Program-made: the position numbers and the translations under genes | NCBI GenBank assembly: GCA_900545055.1 | Contig: UQXP01000001.1 | Location: 43,430-107,429 of the forward strand | DNA length: 64,000 nucleotides | From: an uncultured Collinsella sp. | GTDB taxonomy: Bacteria; Actinomycetota; Coriobacteriia; Coriobacteriales; Coriobacteriaceae | Direction: 5' to 3' | Shown here: positions 7,673 to 15,864 of the stretch, one piece after another | Layout of the letters: each line of letters starts with the position of its first letter | Numbering within the stretch: position 1 is the first letter of the stretch | The notes under the pieces: model-generated | Seen by the model: only the letters and a program-made list of their open reading frames with translations | What the model was told of the DNA's origin: nothing | Database searches by the model: none

Positions 7673-9769
7673 ATGGCAGACGCTAAGGATTTCCTGTTTG
7701 AGATCGGTACGGAGGAAATGCCCTCTGCACCGCTGAACAATGCCGTCAAGCAGCTTGGTACCATGATCGCCAAGGGTCTCGACGAGGCCGGTCTGGCCCA
7801 CGGCGAGGTCCGCGTGATCTCGAGCCCGCGTCGCCTGGCTGCGCTCGTTGCGGACGTTGCCACCGCGACCGATGAGGTTCACGAGGTCAAGCGTGGCCCC
7901 GCGGCAAACATCGCCTTCGACGCTGACGGTAACGCCACCAAGGCCGCCCAGGGCTTCGCCCGCAAGTGCGGTGTGGCTGCCGAGGACCTGGTCCGTCGTG
8001 AGGATACCGACGGTCGCGAGTATGTCTTTGCCGAGAAGAACATTCCCTCCGCACCGGCAACCCCGATCCTGACGGCCCTGTGCGAGAAGACCATTGCCGG
8101 CCTGCAGTGGCCCAACTACCGCTCCCAGCGCTGGGGCCACGAGCACGCGACGTTCGTGCGTCCGGTCCGCTGGATTTGCTGCCTTCTGGGCGAGGATGTT
8201 GTGCCTGTGTCGTTTGCCGACGTGACGAGCGGCAACACCACGCGCGGCCATCGCGTGCTCGGCCCCGGTGACCACGTTGTCGCCAGCCCCGCCGCCTACG
8301 AGCAGGTACTCGAGGACGCCGGCGTGCTTTCTGCCGAGCGCCGTCGCGAGGCGATTCTCGCCGGTATCGCCGAGGTCGAGGCCGCTCGCCCCGGCTGCCA
8401 TGTCGATACGCCCAAGAAGGTCTTTGAGGAGGTCATTAACCTCTGCGAGTGGCCGACGGTTCTCGTCGGTACTTTCGACGAGGAGTTCCTCAAGGTCCCG
8501 CACGAGATTATCTGCGAGTCCATGCTCACTAACCAGCGCTACTTCCCGATCTATGACGGCGAGGGCAAGCTGACGCGTGAGTTCGTGGTCGTCTCCAACA
8601 GCAAGCCTGAGAACGCCGAGCGCGTGATCGACGGTAACGAGCGCGTCGTGCGCGCCCGTCTGGACGACGCTAAGTTCTTCTACGAGGAGGACCTGAAGAT
8701 CTCCCTCGACGAGTTCCGTGAGCGTCTGTCCAAGGTTGCCTTCCAGGAGAAGCTCGGTAGCGTGCTCGCCAAGTCCGAGCGCATCGAGCAGCTCGCGCTC
8801 GCTATCGCCCGCGAGGCTCACCTGGGCGCCCATCTTGCCGCCGACGCTGCTCGCGCCGCACACCTGTGCAAGGCAGACCTGGTGTCCAACGCCGTCGTCG
8901 AGTTCACGAGCCAGCAGGGCGTGATGGGCGGTTATTACGCGACCGCGATGGGGGAGAACGACGAGGTCGCCCATGCTATTCGCGATCACTATCGTCCCCG
9001 TTTTGCCGGTGACGAGCTACCCGAGGGCACCGCTGGCTGCATCGTGGCCTGCGCCGACAAGCTCGATACCATCGCTGGTATCTTTGCCATCGGCGAGCCC
9101 CCGACCGGCTCCTCCGACCCCTACGCGCTGCGTCGTGCCGCTATCGGCATTATCAACATCCTGCGCGACCGTCTGCCGATCGACCCCACGTCGCTCATCG
9201 ACTTTGCCTTCGAACTCTACAGTGAGCAGGGCATTGAGTTCGACGCCGCCGAGGTCGCCCAGCAGGTTCGTGACTTCTTCCATGGCCGCCTGGTGAGCAT
9301 GGCCCGCGACGAAAAGATTCCGGCCGATACCGTCGCCGCCGTCTCCGCGGTGCACATCATCGCCCCGTCCGTCTTCTTCGCCCGCTGCGCCGCCCTCGAC
9401 GAGGCCCGCAAGAACGACGCTGAGACGTTCGACAACCTGGCGACCGCCTATGCCCGCGCCGCGCATATCTCCAAGCCCGAGCTGGGTGCGGAGTATGACC
9501 GCAGCCTGATGGGCGAGGTCGAGCTTGCGCTTGCCGATGCCTCCGAGGCCGCTCAGACCGCTGTCGATGCCGCCCTTGCTGCCGAGGACTACCCGGCCGC
9601 ATTTACTGCCCTCGCCGCCCTGCGCGCGCCCATCGACCGTTTCTTCGATGAGGTCATGGTCATGGACAAGGACGAGCAGCTTCGCGATAATCGCCTTAAG
9701 CTGCTCAACCGCTTCGAGGCCGTTTTCTCCGGCATTGCCAACATCGGTGAGCTTGCCCGCAAAAAGTAA
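7673..9769 (+). CDS. glyS: Glycyl-tRNA synthetase beta subunit
   Basis: GlyS is the beta subunit of glycyl-tRNA synthetase and mainly recognises tRNA. The start FLFEIGTEEMPSAPL and the HD-like region are typical; the C-terminal DALR-like anticodon-binding region ends with LLNRFEAVFSGIANIGELA. 698 residues is the normal size. The ATG at 7673 follows the glyQ stop by 3 bases, so the two subunits are translationally linked. Confidence 0.97.
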   Translation: MADAKDFLFEIGTEEMPSAPLNNAVKQLGTMIAKGLDEAGLAHGEVRVISSPRRLAALVADVATATDEVHEVKRGPAANIAFDADGNATKAAQGFARKCGVAAEDLVRREDTDGREYVFAEKNIPSAPATPILTALCEKTIAGLQWPNYRSQRWGHEHATFVRPVRWICCLLGEDVVPVSFADVTSGNTTRGHRVLGPGDHVVASPAAYEQVLEDAGVLSAERRREAILAGIAEVEAARPGCHVDTPKKVFEEVINLCEWPTVLVGTFDEEFLKVPHEIICESMLTNQRYFPIYDGEGKLTREFVVVSNSKPENAERVIDGNERVVRARLDDAKFFYEEDLKISLDEFRERLSKVAFQEKLGSVLAKSERIEQLALAIAREAHLGAHLAADAARAAHLCKADLVSNAVVEFTSQQGVMGGYYATAMGENDEVAHAIRDHYRPRFAGDELPEGTAGCIVACADKLDTIAGIFAIGEPPTGSSDPYALRRAAIGIINILRDRLPIDPTSLIDFAFELYSEQGIEFDAAEVAQQVRDFFHGRLVSMARDEKIPADTVAAVSAVHIIAPSVFFARCAALDEARKNDAETFDNLATAYARAAHISKPELGAEYDRSLMGEVELALADASEAAQTAVDAALAAEDYPAAFTALAALRAPIDRFFDEVMVMDKDEQLRDNRLKLLNRFEAVFSGIANIGELARKK

Positions 9770-9803
9770 GCCAGCCTGCGCATAAGCGCAAAAGGAGCCC
9801 CGC

Positions 9804-10679
9804 ATGGATTGCCCGGTCACCGCTCGTCCCACCGTTATCGTTATCTCCGACTCGCTCGGCGATACCGCTTGTGAGGTGGTGCTTGCGGCGTCCGGGCAAT
9901 TTGATGAAGGGGCTTTTCGCGTTTTGCGCCTGCCCAAGGTGACCTCCGTGGAGCAGGTCAAGTCATTTGTGGGGCCGCGCGTCGATGCCGACCATCGCGA
10001 TGTCGCCGTGTTCCATACCATTGTCGATCCGGCGCTTCGCGCCCGCGTGCTCGATTACCTGGGTATGCTGCATATCCGTTCGGTCGACCTGATCGGCCCG
10101 ACGCTTGCCGTGCTGTCGTCGCTCATCGGTGTGCCGCCCAAGTGCGTTGCGGGCGTGATTCACAAGACCGACGATCGGTATTTCCATCGTATCGAGGCCA
10201 TGGAGTATTTCGTTGAGCACGATGACGGTCGTGGTTGTGACGATCTGTCGGGTGCCGATATCGTGCTGCTGGGTGTGTCGCGTACATCCAAGACGCCGCT
10301 GTCGATGTATTTAGCCTATCAGGGTTACAAGGTTGCCAACGTCCCTCTGGCGCACGGCATGGAGCCGCCCAAGTCGATTTACGAGGTCGACCCGATGCGC
10401 CTGTTCGGCCTGATTTCGACCGTCGATGTGATTTCCGAAATTCGCGATAGCCGCTTGGGCGATGACTACGCTCGTGCCGTTGCCGGCTCCTATGCCGAGC
10501 CCGAGAGTGTGCGCGGCGAGCTTGAGGAAGCTCGTGCTCTCATGAAGCGCTTAGGCTGCTTTGTTGTGCGTACCGACGGCAAAGCCATCGAGGAAAGCGC
10601 TGCCGAGATCATTGCTCACCTTGAAGAGATTCAAGAGGCAAGAGCCCGCCGTGCCGTCCGCCGCGCTCAACAAAAGTAG
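9804..10679 (+). CDS. Pyruvate phosphate dikinase regulatory protein
   Basis: This is a DUF299-family bifunctional kinase and pyrophosphorylase that switches PPDK off and on by ADP-dependent phosphorylation and Pi-dependent dephosphorylation of a threonine next to the catalytic histidine. Family hallmarks are VIVISDSLGDTA at the N-terminus, HKTDDRYFHRIEAMEY, and the P-loop GVSRTSKTP at 157-165. Length is 291 residues. The ppdK gene lies 326 bases downstream, which supports PPDK rather than PEP synthase as the target. The ATG at 9804 has AAAGGAG upstream. Confidence 0.93.
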   Translation: MDCPVTARPTVIVISDSLGDTACEVVLAASGQFDEGAFRVLRLPKVTSVEQVKSFVGPRVDADHRDVAVFHTIVDPALRARVLDYLGMLHIRSVDLIGPTLAVLSSLIGVPPKCVAGVIHKTDDRYFHRIEAMEYFVEHDDGRGCDDLSGADIVLLGVSRTSKTPLSMYLAYQGYKVANVPLAHGMEPPKSIYEVDPMRLFGLISTVDVISEIRDSRLGDDYARAVAGSYAEPESVRGELEEARALMKRLGCFVVRTDGKAIEESAAEIIAHLEEIQEARARRAVRRAQQK

Positions 10680-10705
10680 CTCACTTGGGACAAGGTTGTT
10701 TGGGT

Positions 10706-10735
10706 AGCTAATTTGGGACGGGGCTCTTTTAGCTA
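10706..10735. repeat. Degenerate intergenic repeat, copy 2
   Basis: A 30-base stretch closely related to 2656-2683, with the shared core ACGGGGCT and TTTTAGCTA. It is bounded by AGCTA on both sides. A nearby CACTTGGGACA (10683-10693) resembles the GGGACA-containing ends of the RAYT unit at 34758-34808. Confidence 0.5.
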
Positions 10736-10851
10736 ACCAAAGAGAATACTTGGAAATAATGCTGATAAATGGTAAAGCGATTTAGCAAAAACATCGCATC
10801 CGACCTGCACTTTCCTTGTAGTGGTATCTTCATAAGGTAACCACCTTTACC

Positions 10852-10863
10852 TACCGTTTACCG
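10852..10863 (+). promoter_or_regulatory. Candidate operator shared with adhE
   Basis: TACCGTTTACCG here is identical to the 12-mer on the - strand at 34670-34659 upstream of adhE. Further TTTACC copies lie at about 10845-10850 and 10878-10883, and GGTAA at 10836-10840 forms an inverted pair with the TTTACC at 10845. The binding protein is unknown. Confidence 0.4.
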
Positions 10864-11005
10864 CCGGTTTTAGCACGTTTACCAAACCGCGCACCCTCTG
10901 CTCAAGCCTGTCCAAAACCCGCCGTATAGTTCCCTCACGGCCCGCATCCGGCGGGTCGATTCGTTACCACGGTCGTGCGCGTAAGCGCATGGAAGGGGAA
11001 GTATC

Positions 11006-13756
11006 GTGAGCGATTGCAAGAGGGTTTACCGTTTTGGAACCGACGCCCAGGGCACCTGTGTCACTGAGGGCGACAAATCCATGAACTTCGTGCTTGGCGG
11101 CAAAGGCGCAAACCTTGCCGAGATGAGCCGCATCGGTCTGCCGGTTCCCGGTGGCTTTACCATTACCTGCCAGACCTGTGTCGAGTACTCCGGTGCCGGC
11201 AACGTCTGGCCCGAAGGCGCACTCGATGAGATCGTTGCCGCCGAGGCCGACCTCGAGGCCCGCTGCGGCAAGAAGCTCGGCGACGCCTCCGATCCGCTGC
11301 TCGTGTCGGTTCGCTCGGGCGCTCCGTTCTCCATGCCCGGCATGATGGACACGGTTCTCAACCTGGGCCTCAACGACGACTCCGTTCAGGGCCTTATCGC
11401 CCAGACGCAAAACCCGCGCTTTGCCTGGGACAGCTATCGTCGCTTTATCCAGATGTTCTCCAACGTCGTCATGGGTGTCGATGCCGACTTGTTCGAGAAT
11501 GCCCTGACCCAGGCCCGCCTGGTCGCCGGCGTTCGCGTCGATTCCGAGCTTTCGGCCGAGGACCTGCAGGAACTCGTCGAGACCTTCAAGGGCATCTTCT
11601 CCGAGAACGTCGAGGCCGCCCTGTATCCCGAGCTCGAGGTCGCTGACGGCAAGCCCGTCTTCCCGCACGACCCGGAGCTTCAGCTGCGCCTTGCCATCCA
11701 GGCCGTCTTTGGCAGCTGGATGAACGAGCGCGCCTGCATCTACCGCAAGCAGCATGGCATTTCCGATGAGCTCGGCACCGCCGTCAACGTCCAGGCCATG
11801 GCCTTTGGCAACAAGGGCGAGACCTCTGCGACCGGCGTCGCCTTTACGCGCAACCCGGCCGACGGAACCAAGGAGTTCTATGGCGACTTTTTGGTGAATG
11901 CCCAGGGCGAGGACGTCGTCGCCGGCATCCGAAACACCGAGCCCATCGCCGACCTCAAGACCACCTCGGGCCTCGAGTCCGCAGGCGAGGAGCTCGAGCG
12001 CGTGTTCCTGACGCTCGAGGATCATTACCGCGATATGTGCGATATCGAGTTTACCATCGAGCAGGGCAAGCTCTGGATGCTCCAGACCCGCGTGGGCAAG
12101 CGCACCGCCACTGCCGCCCTGCGCATTGCTATCGAAATGGTCGAGGAGGGCCTCATCACCCGCGAGGAGGCTGTGAGCCGCATCGATCCCGCGCAGCTCG
12201 ACCAGCTCCTGCACCCGCAGTTCGACGCCTCCAAGAAGTACGAGGCCCTGGCCAGCGGCCTTAACGCCAGCCCTGGTGCCGCCGTGGGCGAAGTCGTGTT
12301 CTCGAGTGATGACGCCGTCGCGCGCGCCAACGAGGGCCACAAGGTCATTCTGGTCCGCTGGGAGACCAACCCCGACGACCTGAAGGGCATGGTCGCCGCC
12401 GAGGGCATCCTGACCAGCCACGGTGGCAAGACGAGCCATGCCGCCGTTATCGCCCGCGGCATGGGTACGCCCTGCGTTTGCGGCGTTGAGCGCTTCCACA
12501 TTGACGCGGCAGAGAAGGTCGTGCGCATCGAGGGCAGCGACCGCGTGCTGCGCGAGGGCGATGTCATCTCCATCGACGGCACCCAGGGTATCGTTGTCGA
12601 CGGCGCGGTCGACCTGGTCTCTGCAGAGCTCACCGGCGACCTGGACACCATCCTGTCTTGGGCCGATGAGATCCGTTTGGACGAGACCGACGGTCACGCC
12701 AACCACGTGCGCGTCAACGCCGACAACCCCGAGGATGCTGCACTCGCGCTCGAGTTTGGCGCCGAGGCCATCGGTCTGTGCCGCACCGAGCACATGTTCC
12801 TGGGCGATCGCAAGAACATCATCCAGAGCTTTATCCTGTCTGACGATGAGGCCGTGAAGCAGCAGGCCCTGGCCGACTTGCTCAAGGTTCAGACCGAGGA
12901 CTTCCTGGCGATGTTCAAGACCATGTCCGGTCGCGATGTGGTCGTCCGCCTGCTCGATCCGCCGCTTCATGAGTTCCTGGATAATCCTCGCGAGCTCGAG
13001 GTCGCCATCACCAAGAAGGAGGCCGCCGGCGCTCCCGAGGAGGAGCTCACTGCCCTGCGCGCCCGCCTGCGTCGCATTGATGGCATGGTCGAGTCCAACC
13101 CCATGCTGGGCTTGCGCGGCGTGCGCCTGTCCGTCGTCTTTGGCGATCTGCCGCTCATGCAGGTTCGCGCCGTCGCCACGGCCGCTGCCCGCCTTATCAA
13201 GGAGGGTGTCGACCCGCGCCCCGAGATCATGGTTCCGCTCGTTTCCATCACGGCCGAGCATGTCCAGACCCGCGAGGTTATCGAGCGCGTGATCGCCGAG
13301 GTTTCCGCCGAGGAAGGCGTCGAGCTCAATATTCCCGTTGGCACGATGCTCGAGCTGCCGCGTGCCTGCATGGTCGCTGACGAGATCGCCCATCATGCCG
13401 ACTTCTTCTGCTTTGGCACCAACGACCTCACCCAGACGACCTTTGGCTTCTCGCGCGATGACGCCGAGGCCAAGTTCATCCCGCTGTACATGCATAAAAA
13501 GATCCTGAAAGACAACCCCTTCGAGACCATCGACGCGGCAGTGCTGGAGCTGGTGCGCATGGCCGTCGAGAAGGGCCGCGCCACCAATCCCGACATGCAC
13601 TTTGGCGTGTGCGGCGAGCACGGCGGCGACCCCAAGTCCATCAAGGGCCTGTTTAACGTGGCCGACGTGGACTACGTGTCCTGCTCGCCCTATCGCGTGC
13701 CCCTCGCGCGCCTGGCTGCCGCTCAGGCCAAGCTCGAGGCCAAGCGTTCCGCCTAA
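11006..13756 (+). CDS. ppdK: Pyruvate, phosphate dikinase
   Basis: PPDK interconverts ATP, phosphate and pyruvate with AMP, pyrophosphate and PEP, and works at the glycolytic end or in gluconeogenesis of anaerobes. The N-terminal ATP-grasp domain starts with LGGKGANLAEM; the swivelling phosphohistidine domain has His478 in GGKTSHAAVIARGMG with the regulatory Thr476 two residues before it; the C-terminal TIM barrel ends with the catalytic cysteine motif FGVCGEHGGDP. At 916 residues it is slightly longer than the usual 870-880. The GTG at 11006 has GGAAGGGGAAG upstream. The regulatory kinase gene lies just upstream, and a terminator-like hairpin follows. Confidence 0.97.
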   Translation: MSDCKRVYRFGTDAQGTCVTEGDKSMNFVLGGKGANLAEMSRIGLPVPGGFTITCQTCVEYSGAGNVWPEGALDEIVAAEADLEARCGKKLGDASDPLLVSVRSGAPFSMPGMMDTVLNLGLNDDSVQGLIAQTQNPRFAWDSYRRFIQMFSNVVMGVDADLFENALTQARLVAGVRVDSELSAEDLQELVETFKGIFSENVEAALYPELEVADGKPVFPHDPELQLRLAIQAVFGSWMNERACIYRKQHGISDELGTAVNVQAMAFGNKGETSATGVAFTRNPADGTKEFYGDFLVNAQGEDVVAGIRNTEPIADLKTTSGLESAGEELERVFLTLEDHYRDMCDIEFTIEQGKLWMLQTRVGKRTATAALRIAIEMVEEGLITREEAVSRIDPAQLDQLLHPQFDASKKYEALASGLNASPGAAVGEVVFSSDDAVARANEGHKVILVRWETNPDDLKGMVAAEGILTSHGGKTSHAAVIARGMGTPCVCGVERFHIDAAEKVVRIEGSDRVLREGDVISIDGTQGIVVDGAVDLVSAELTGDLDTILSWADEIRLDETDGHANHVRVNADNPEDAALALEFGAEAIGLCRTEHMFLGDRKNIIQSFILSDDEAVKQQALADLLKVQTEDFLAMFKTMSGRDVVVRLLDPPLHEFLDNPRELEVAITKKEAAGAPEEELTALRARLRRIDGMVESNPMLGLRGVRLSVVFGDLPLMQVRAVATAAARLIKEGVDPRPEIMVPLVSITAEHVQTREVIERVIAEVSAEEGVELNIPVGTMLELPRACMVADEIAHHADFFCFGTNDLTQTTFGFSRDDAEAKFIPLYMHKKILKDNPFETIDAAVLELVRMAVEKGRATNPDMHFGVCGEHGGDPKSIKGLFNVADVDYVSCSPYRVPLARLAAAQAKLEAKRSA

Positions 13757-13794
13757 GGTTTTGGGTTTAGACGCCTAGCGCAGCCCCCTTCATG

Positions 13795-13825
13795 CCGCCC
13801 GTCTCATTCGTGAGACGGGCGGTTA
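13795..13825 (+). terminator. Terminator-like hairpin after ppdK
   Basis: A perfect 12-bp stem (CCGCCCGTCTCA at 13795-13806, TGAGACGGGCGG at 13811-13822) has a TTCG loop, but the tail is only moderately T-rich (TTATCAT), so termination may be partial. Confidence 0.6.
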
Positions 13826-13867
13826 TCATGTGCGGGTTTTGTCTTTTTGTCTGCGTGAAAAAATGTT

Positions 13868-13896
13868 CTTGCAGCAGAAACCCGCGCGTGTATACT
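13868..13896 (+). promoter_or_regulatory. Putative rplS promoter
   Basis: CTTGCA (13868-13873) and TATACT (13891-13896) are 17 bases apart. Transcription would start near 13903. The leader holds a hairpin (GTGCCG 13918-13923 with CGGCAC 13936-13941, plus an inner CCA/TGG pairing) that may be a regulatory L19 leader. Confidence 0.55.
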
Positions 13897-13965
13897 CGAA
13901 TACGTTTGTTCAACTACGTGCCGGCCAAGGTGGTACGGCACCTCTAGAAGAGTAAGGAATTGCAC

Positions 13966-14307
13966 ATGGATTACATCCGCGCAATCGAGCGTCAGCAGAT
14001 CCGCGAGGACATTCCTCAGGTTCGCGTCGCCGACAACGTCAAGGTTCACTACCGCATTAAGGAAGGCGACCGCGAGCGCATTCAGGTCTTCCAGGGCGAC
14101 GTCATCCGCATGGCCGGCGCCGGTGCCCGCGAGACCTTCACCGTCCGCAAGATGTCCTTCGGTGTCGGTGTTGAGCGTACCTTCCCGCTTCACAGCCCCA
14201 AGATCGCCAAGCTCGAGGTCGTTCGTCATGGTCGCGTCCGTCGCGCCAAGCTGTACTACCTCCGCGACAAGGTGGGCAAGGCTGCTCGCATCCCCGAGAA
14301 GCGCTAA
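13966..14307 (+). CDS. rplS: 50S ribosomal protein L19
   Basis: L19 sits at the 30S-50S interface. The signature regions VRVADNVKVHYRIKEGDRER, FQGDVI, ETFTVRKMSFGVGVERTFPLHSPKI and KLYYLRDKVGKAARI are all present; 113 residues is standard. The ATG at 13966 has AAGGA 7 bases upstream. It has its own promoter and terminator, unlike many bacteria where rplS follows trmD; here trmD is about 8 kb upstream. Confidence 0.97.
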   Translation: MDYIRAIERQQIREDIPQVRVADNVKVHYRIKEGDRERIQVFQGDVIRMAGAGARETFTVRKMSFGVGVERTFPLHSPKIAKLEVVRHGRVRRAKLYYLRDKVGKAARIPEKR

Positions 14308-14341
14308 GAAGATCGCAGCGTCTGTCCACTCGTTTGGACAC

Positions 14342-14372
14342 AAGGGTCACCTTCGGGTGGCCCTTCTTTTTA
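14342..14372 (+). terminator. Intrinsic terminator after rplS
   Basis: A 10-bp stem (AAGGGTCACC with GGTGGCCCTT) closed by a TTCG tetraloop is followed by CTTTTTAT. Confidence 0.88.
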
Positions 14373-14400
14373 TCTGATTTGCATGCAAGGAGGGCCTGGT

Positions 14401-15189
14401 ATGGCCAATATGACGAGCTCGGTTTCGGCATCGCAGGTTGCCGGTGAGTTGGCGAGCGCTACGTTTGAGGAGATCCCCGCCCTCGTGGAGCATTATCGCG
14501 AGGACCCGCGCCAGCAGGTGATCAAGGCTTGCGAGCGTGCTCTTAAGCGCCATGCCAAGGAACTTGCCGAGCGCGAGCGCGTCAATGACATGTACGAGCT
14601 TATGCATGAGCTTGGCGGCGATGGGGTGGTCGTTGGTGTCGACGAGGTGGGTCGCGGATCGGTGGCCGGTCCTTTGACGGTATGCGCCGTCTGCCTTCCT
14701 ATGGAGCCGCGCGTCTGGGGCATCAACGATTCCAAAAAGCTCACGCCGGCGCGCCGCGAGTTGCTCTCAGTGAAGATTGCCGAGGTGGCGACGGCAATTG
14801 GTTTTTGCCATATCGCGCCTGCAGATATCGATGAGATGGGTATGGCCCGCGCCATTCGAGCCGCTGTCGCGGGCGCCGTGGCCGATACGGGGCTCGAGCC
14901 CGATTGCGTGCTTATGGATGGCAACCCCTTGGGCGCCGTTCCCAATGAGCGCGATGTGGTGAAGGGTGATGCCAAAATTGCCTGCATCGCCGCGGCGTCC
15001 ATCATGGCCAAGGTCACGCGTGATGAGATGATGGTCGAGTACGATGCCGAGTATCCCGAGTACCATTTGGCCGAATCGAAAGGCTACGCAAGCCCCGAGC
15101 ACATCGAGGCCATTCGCAAACATGGACTTTGTCCACTGCACCGCGTGAGCTTTTGCGGAAACTTTCTGCAGACTGAGCGCCTTTTCTAG
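14401..15189 (+). CDS. rnhB: Ribonuclease HII
   Basis: RNase HII removes RNA, including single ribonucleotides, from RNA-DNA hybrids. The catalytic residues D81 and E82 lie in GVDEVGRGSVAG and D173 in MDGN; SIMAKVTRDEMM is also typical. At 262 residues it carries about 75 N-terminal residues of helical character before the catalytic core. The ATG at 14401 is preferred because an AAGGAGG ribosome-binding site lies 7 bases before it. The gene sits between the rplS and rnhB terminators and may rely on rplS read-through. Confidence 0.95.
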   Translation: MANMTSSVSASQVAGELASATFEEIPALVEHYREDPRQQVIKACERALKRHAKELAERERVNDMYELMHELGGDGVVVGVDEVGRGSVAGPLTVCAVCLPMEPRVWGINDSKKLTPARRELLSVKIAEVATAIGFCHIAPADIDEMGMARAIRAAVAGAVADTGLEPDCVLMDGNPLGAVPNERDVVKGDAKIACIAAASIMAKVTRDEMMVEYDAEYPEYHLAESKGYASPEHIEAIRKHGLCPLHRVSFCGNFLQTERLF

Positions 15190-15238
15190 GTCAATTGTGG
15201 AGACAGGGACCTCAGGGGTTTTATAAACCTGCTGGTAG

Positions 15239-15280
15239 CGGGCCGTATGCAACACCATTGCTGCGTACGGCCCGTTTTTT
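15239..15280 (+). terminator. Intrinsic terminator after rnhB
   Basis: A 12-bp stem (CGGGCCGTATGC at 15239-15250 with GCGTACGGCCCG at 15263-15274, one G-U pair) is followed by six T residues. Confidence 0.92.
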
Positions 15281-15378
15281 GACGGCATTTGGTCAGCTTT
15301 TGGTTTGCTTCCGGTACTTACCCGCATGAAAGGTGCCCTCATCATCGGGGCAATGCAGCGTGCGGGAAAGGAGACCCC

Positions 15379-15864
15379 ATGAGTGCCGCAAGCAAAAAGA
15401 GCAAGACGCAGCAGCTCAAGGAGCGTTGGGAAAACGGCGAGCTCGACTGCGGGGCGATGACGCCCGAGTTTATCAAGGGACTCAGTCCCCGCGAGCTGGG
15501 CATGCTGGGCGAGCTGATCACCATCGACTACTTTAACGAGCGCGGCTACACCTTGCTGGAGCAGGGTTATCGTTGCACCGAGGGCGAGGCCGATCTGGTG
15601 CTGCTCGATGAGCTCGACGATGTCGTGGTGATGGCCGAGGTCAAGACCAGACGCGTCGCACTGGATTGCAACACGCGGGTCTTTCCCGAGGAGGCCGTGG
15701 ACGTCCAGAAGCAACGCCGCTACCGCCGCATCGCAAGCTGCTATCTCATGGAGCATTATCCGCTCAAGGCGATTCGCTTCGATGCCGTGGGTGTCACCAT
15801 TCGCGGCGGGCATATCGCCGAGATCGAGCATCAGTACAACGCGTTCGATTGGCAGGTGTCGTGA
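15379..15864 (+). CDS. UPF0102/YraN-family nuclease-like protein
   Basis: YraN proteins have a Holliday-junction-resolvase-like nuclease fold, but their substrate is not established. The nuclease core is seen in LGELITIDYFNERGYTLLEQ, GEADLVLL and VMAEVKTRR, with the E-D-EVK acidic and lysine residues of the fold. About 40 charged residues precede the core, so 161 residues is longer than the usual 120. The ATG at 15379 has AAAGGAG upstream. It overlaps the following comM start (TGATG) and usually neighbours rnhB and comM, as here. Confidence 0.88.
   Translation: MSAASKKSKTQQLKERWENGELDCGAMTPEFIKGLSPRELGMLGELITIDYFNERGYTLLEQGYRCTEGEADLVLLDELDDVVVMAEVKTRRVALDCNTRVFPEEAVDVQKQRRYRRIASCYLMEHYPLKAIRFDAVGVTIRGGHIAEIEHQYNAFDWQVS

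Larger units (their letters stand above)
10680..11005 (+). other. Intergenic region upstream of ppdK
   Basis: This 326-base stretch has no gene. It starts with a degenerate repeat (10706-10735), then an A+T-rich part with several TTTACC or GGTAA elements (within 10835-10885). A -10-like TATAGT lies at 10925-10930 and a small GC hairpin (CCCGC with GCGGG, about 10941-10955) would fall in the mRNA leader. This layout suggests regulated transcription of ppdK. Confidence 0.5.

Noticed and set aside
10964..13621. An 885-codon open frame antisense to ppdK, and similar long antisense frames over glyQ/glyS (6767-8989), dnaJ-mtaB (54711-57065), lepA (49304-51133) and pnp (61271-63610).
   Set aside because: They mirror the third-position G/C bias of the real genes, have low-complexity Ala/Gly/Leu/His composition, and show no domain motifs, while the sense genes are fully recognisable.
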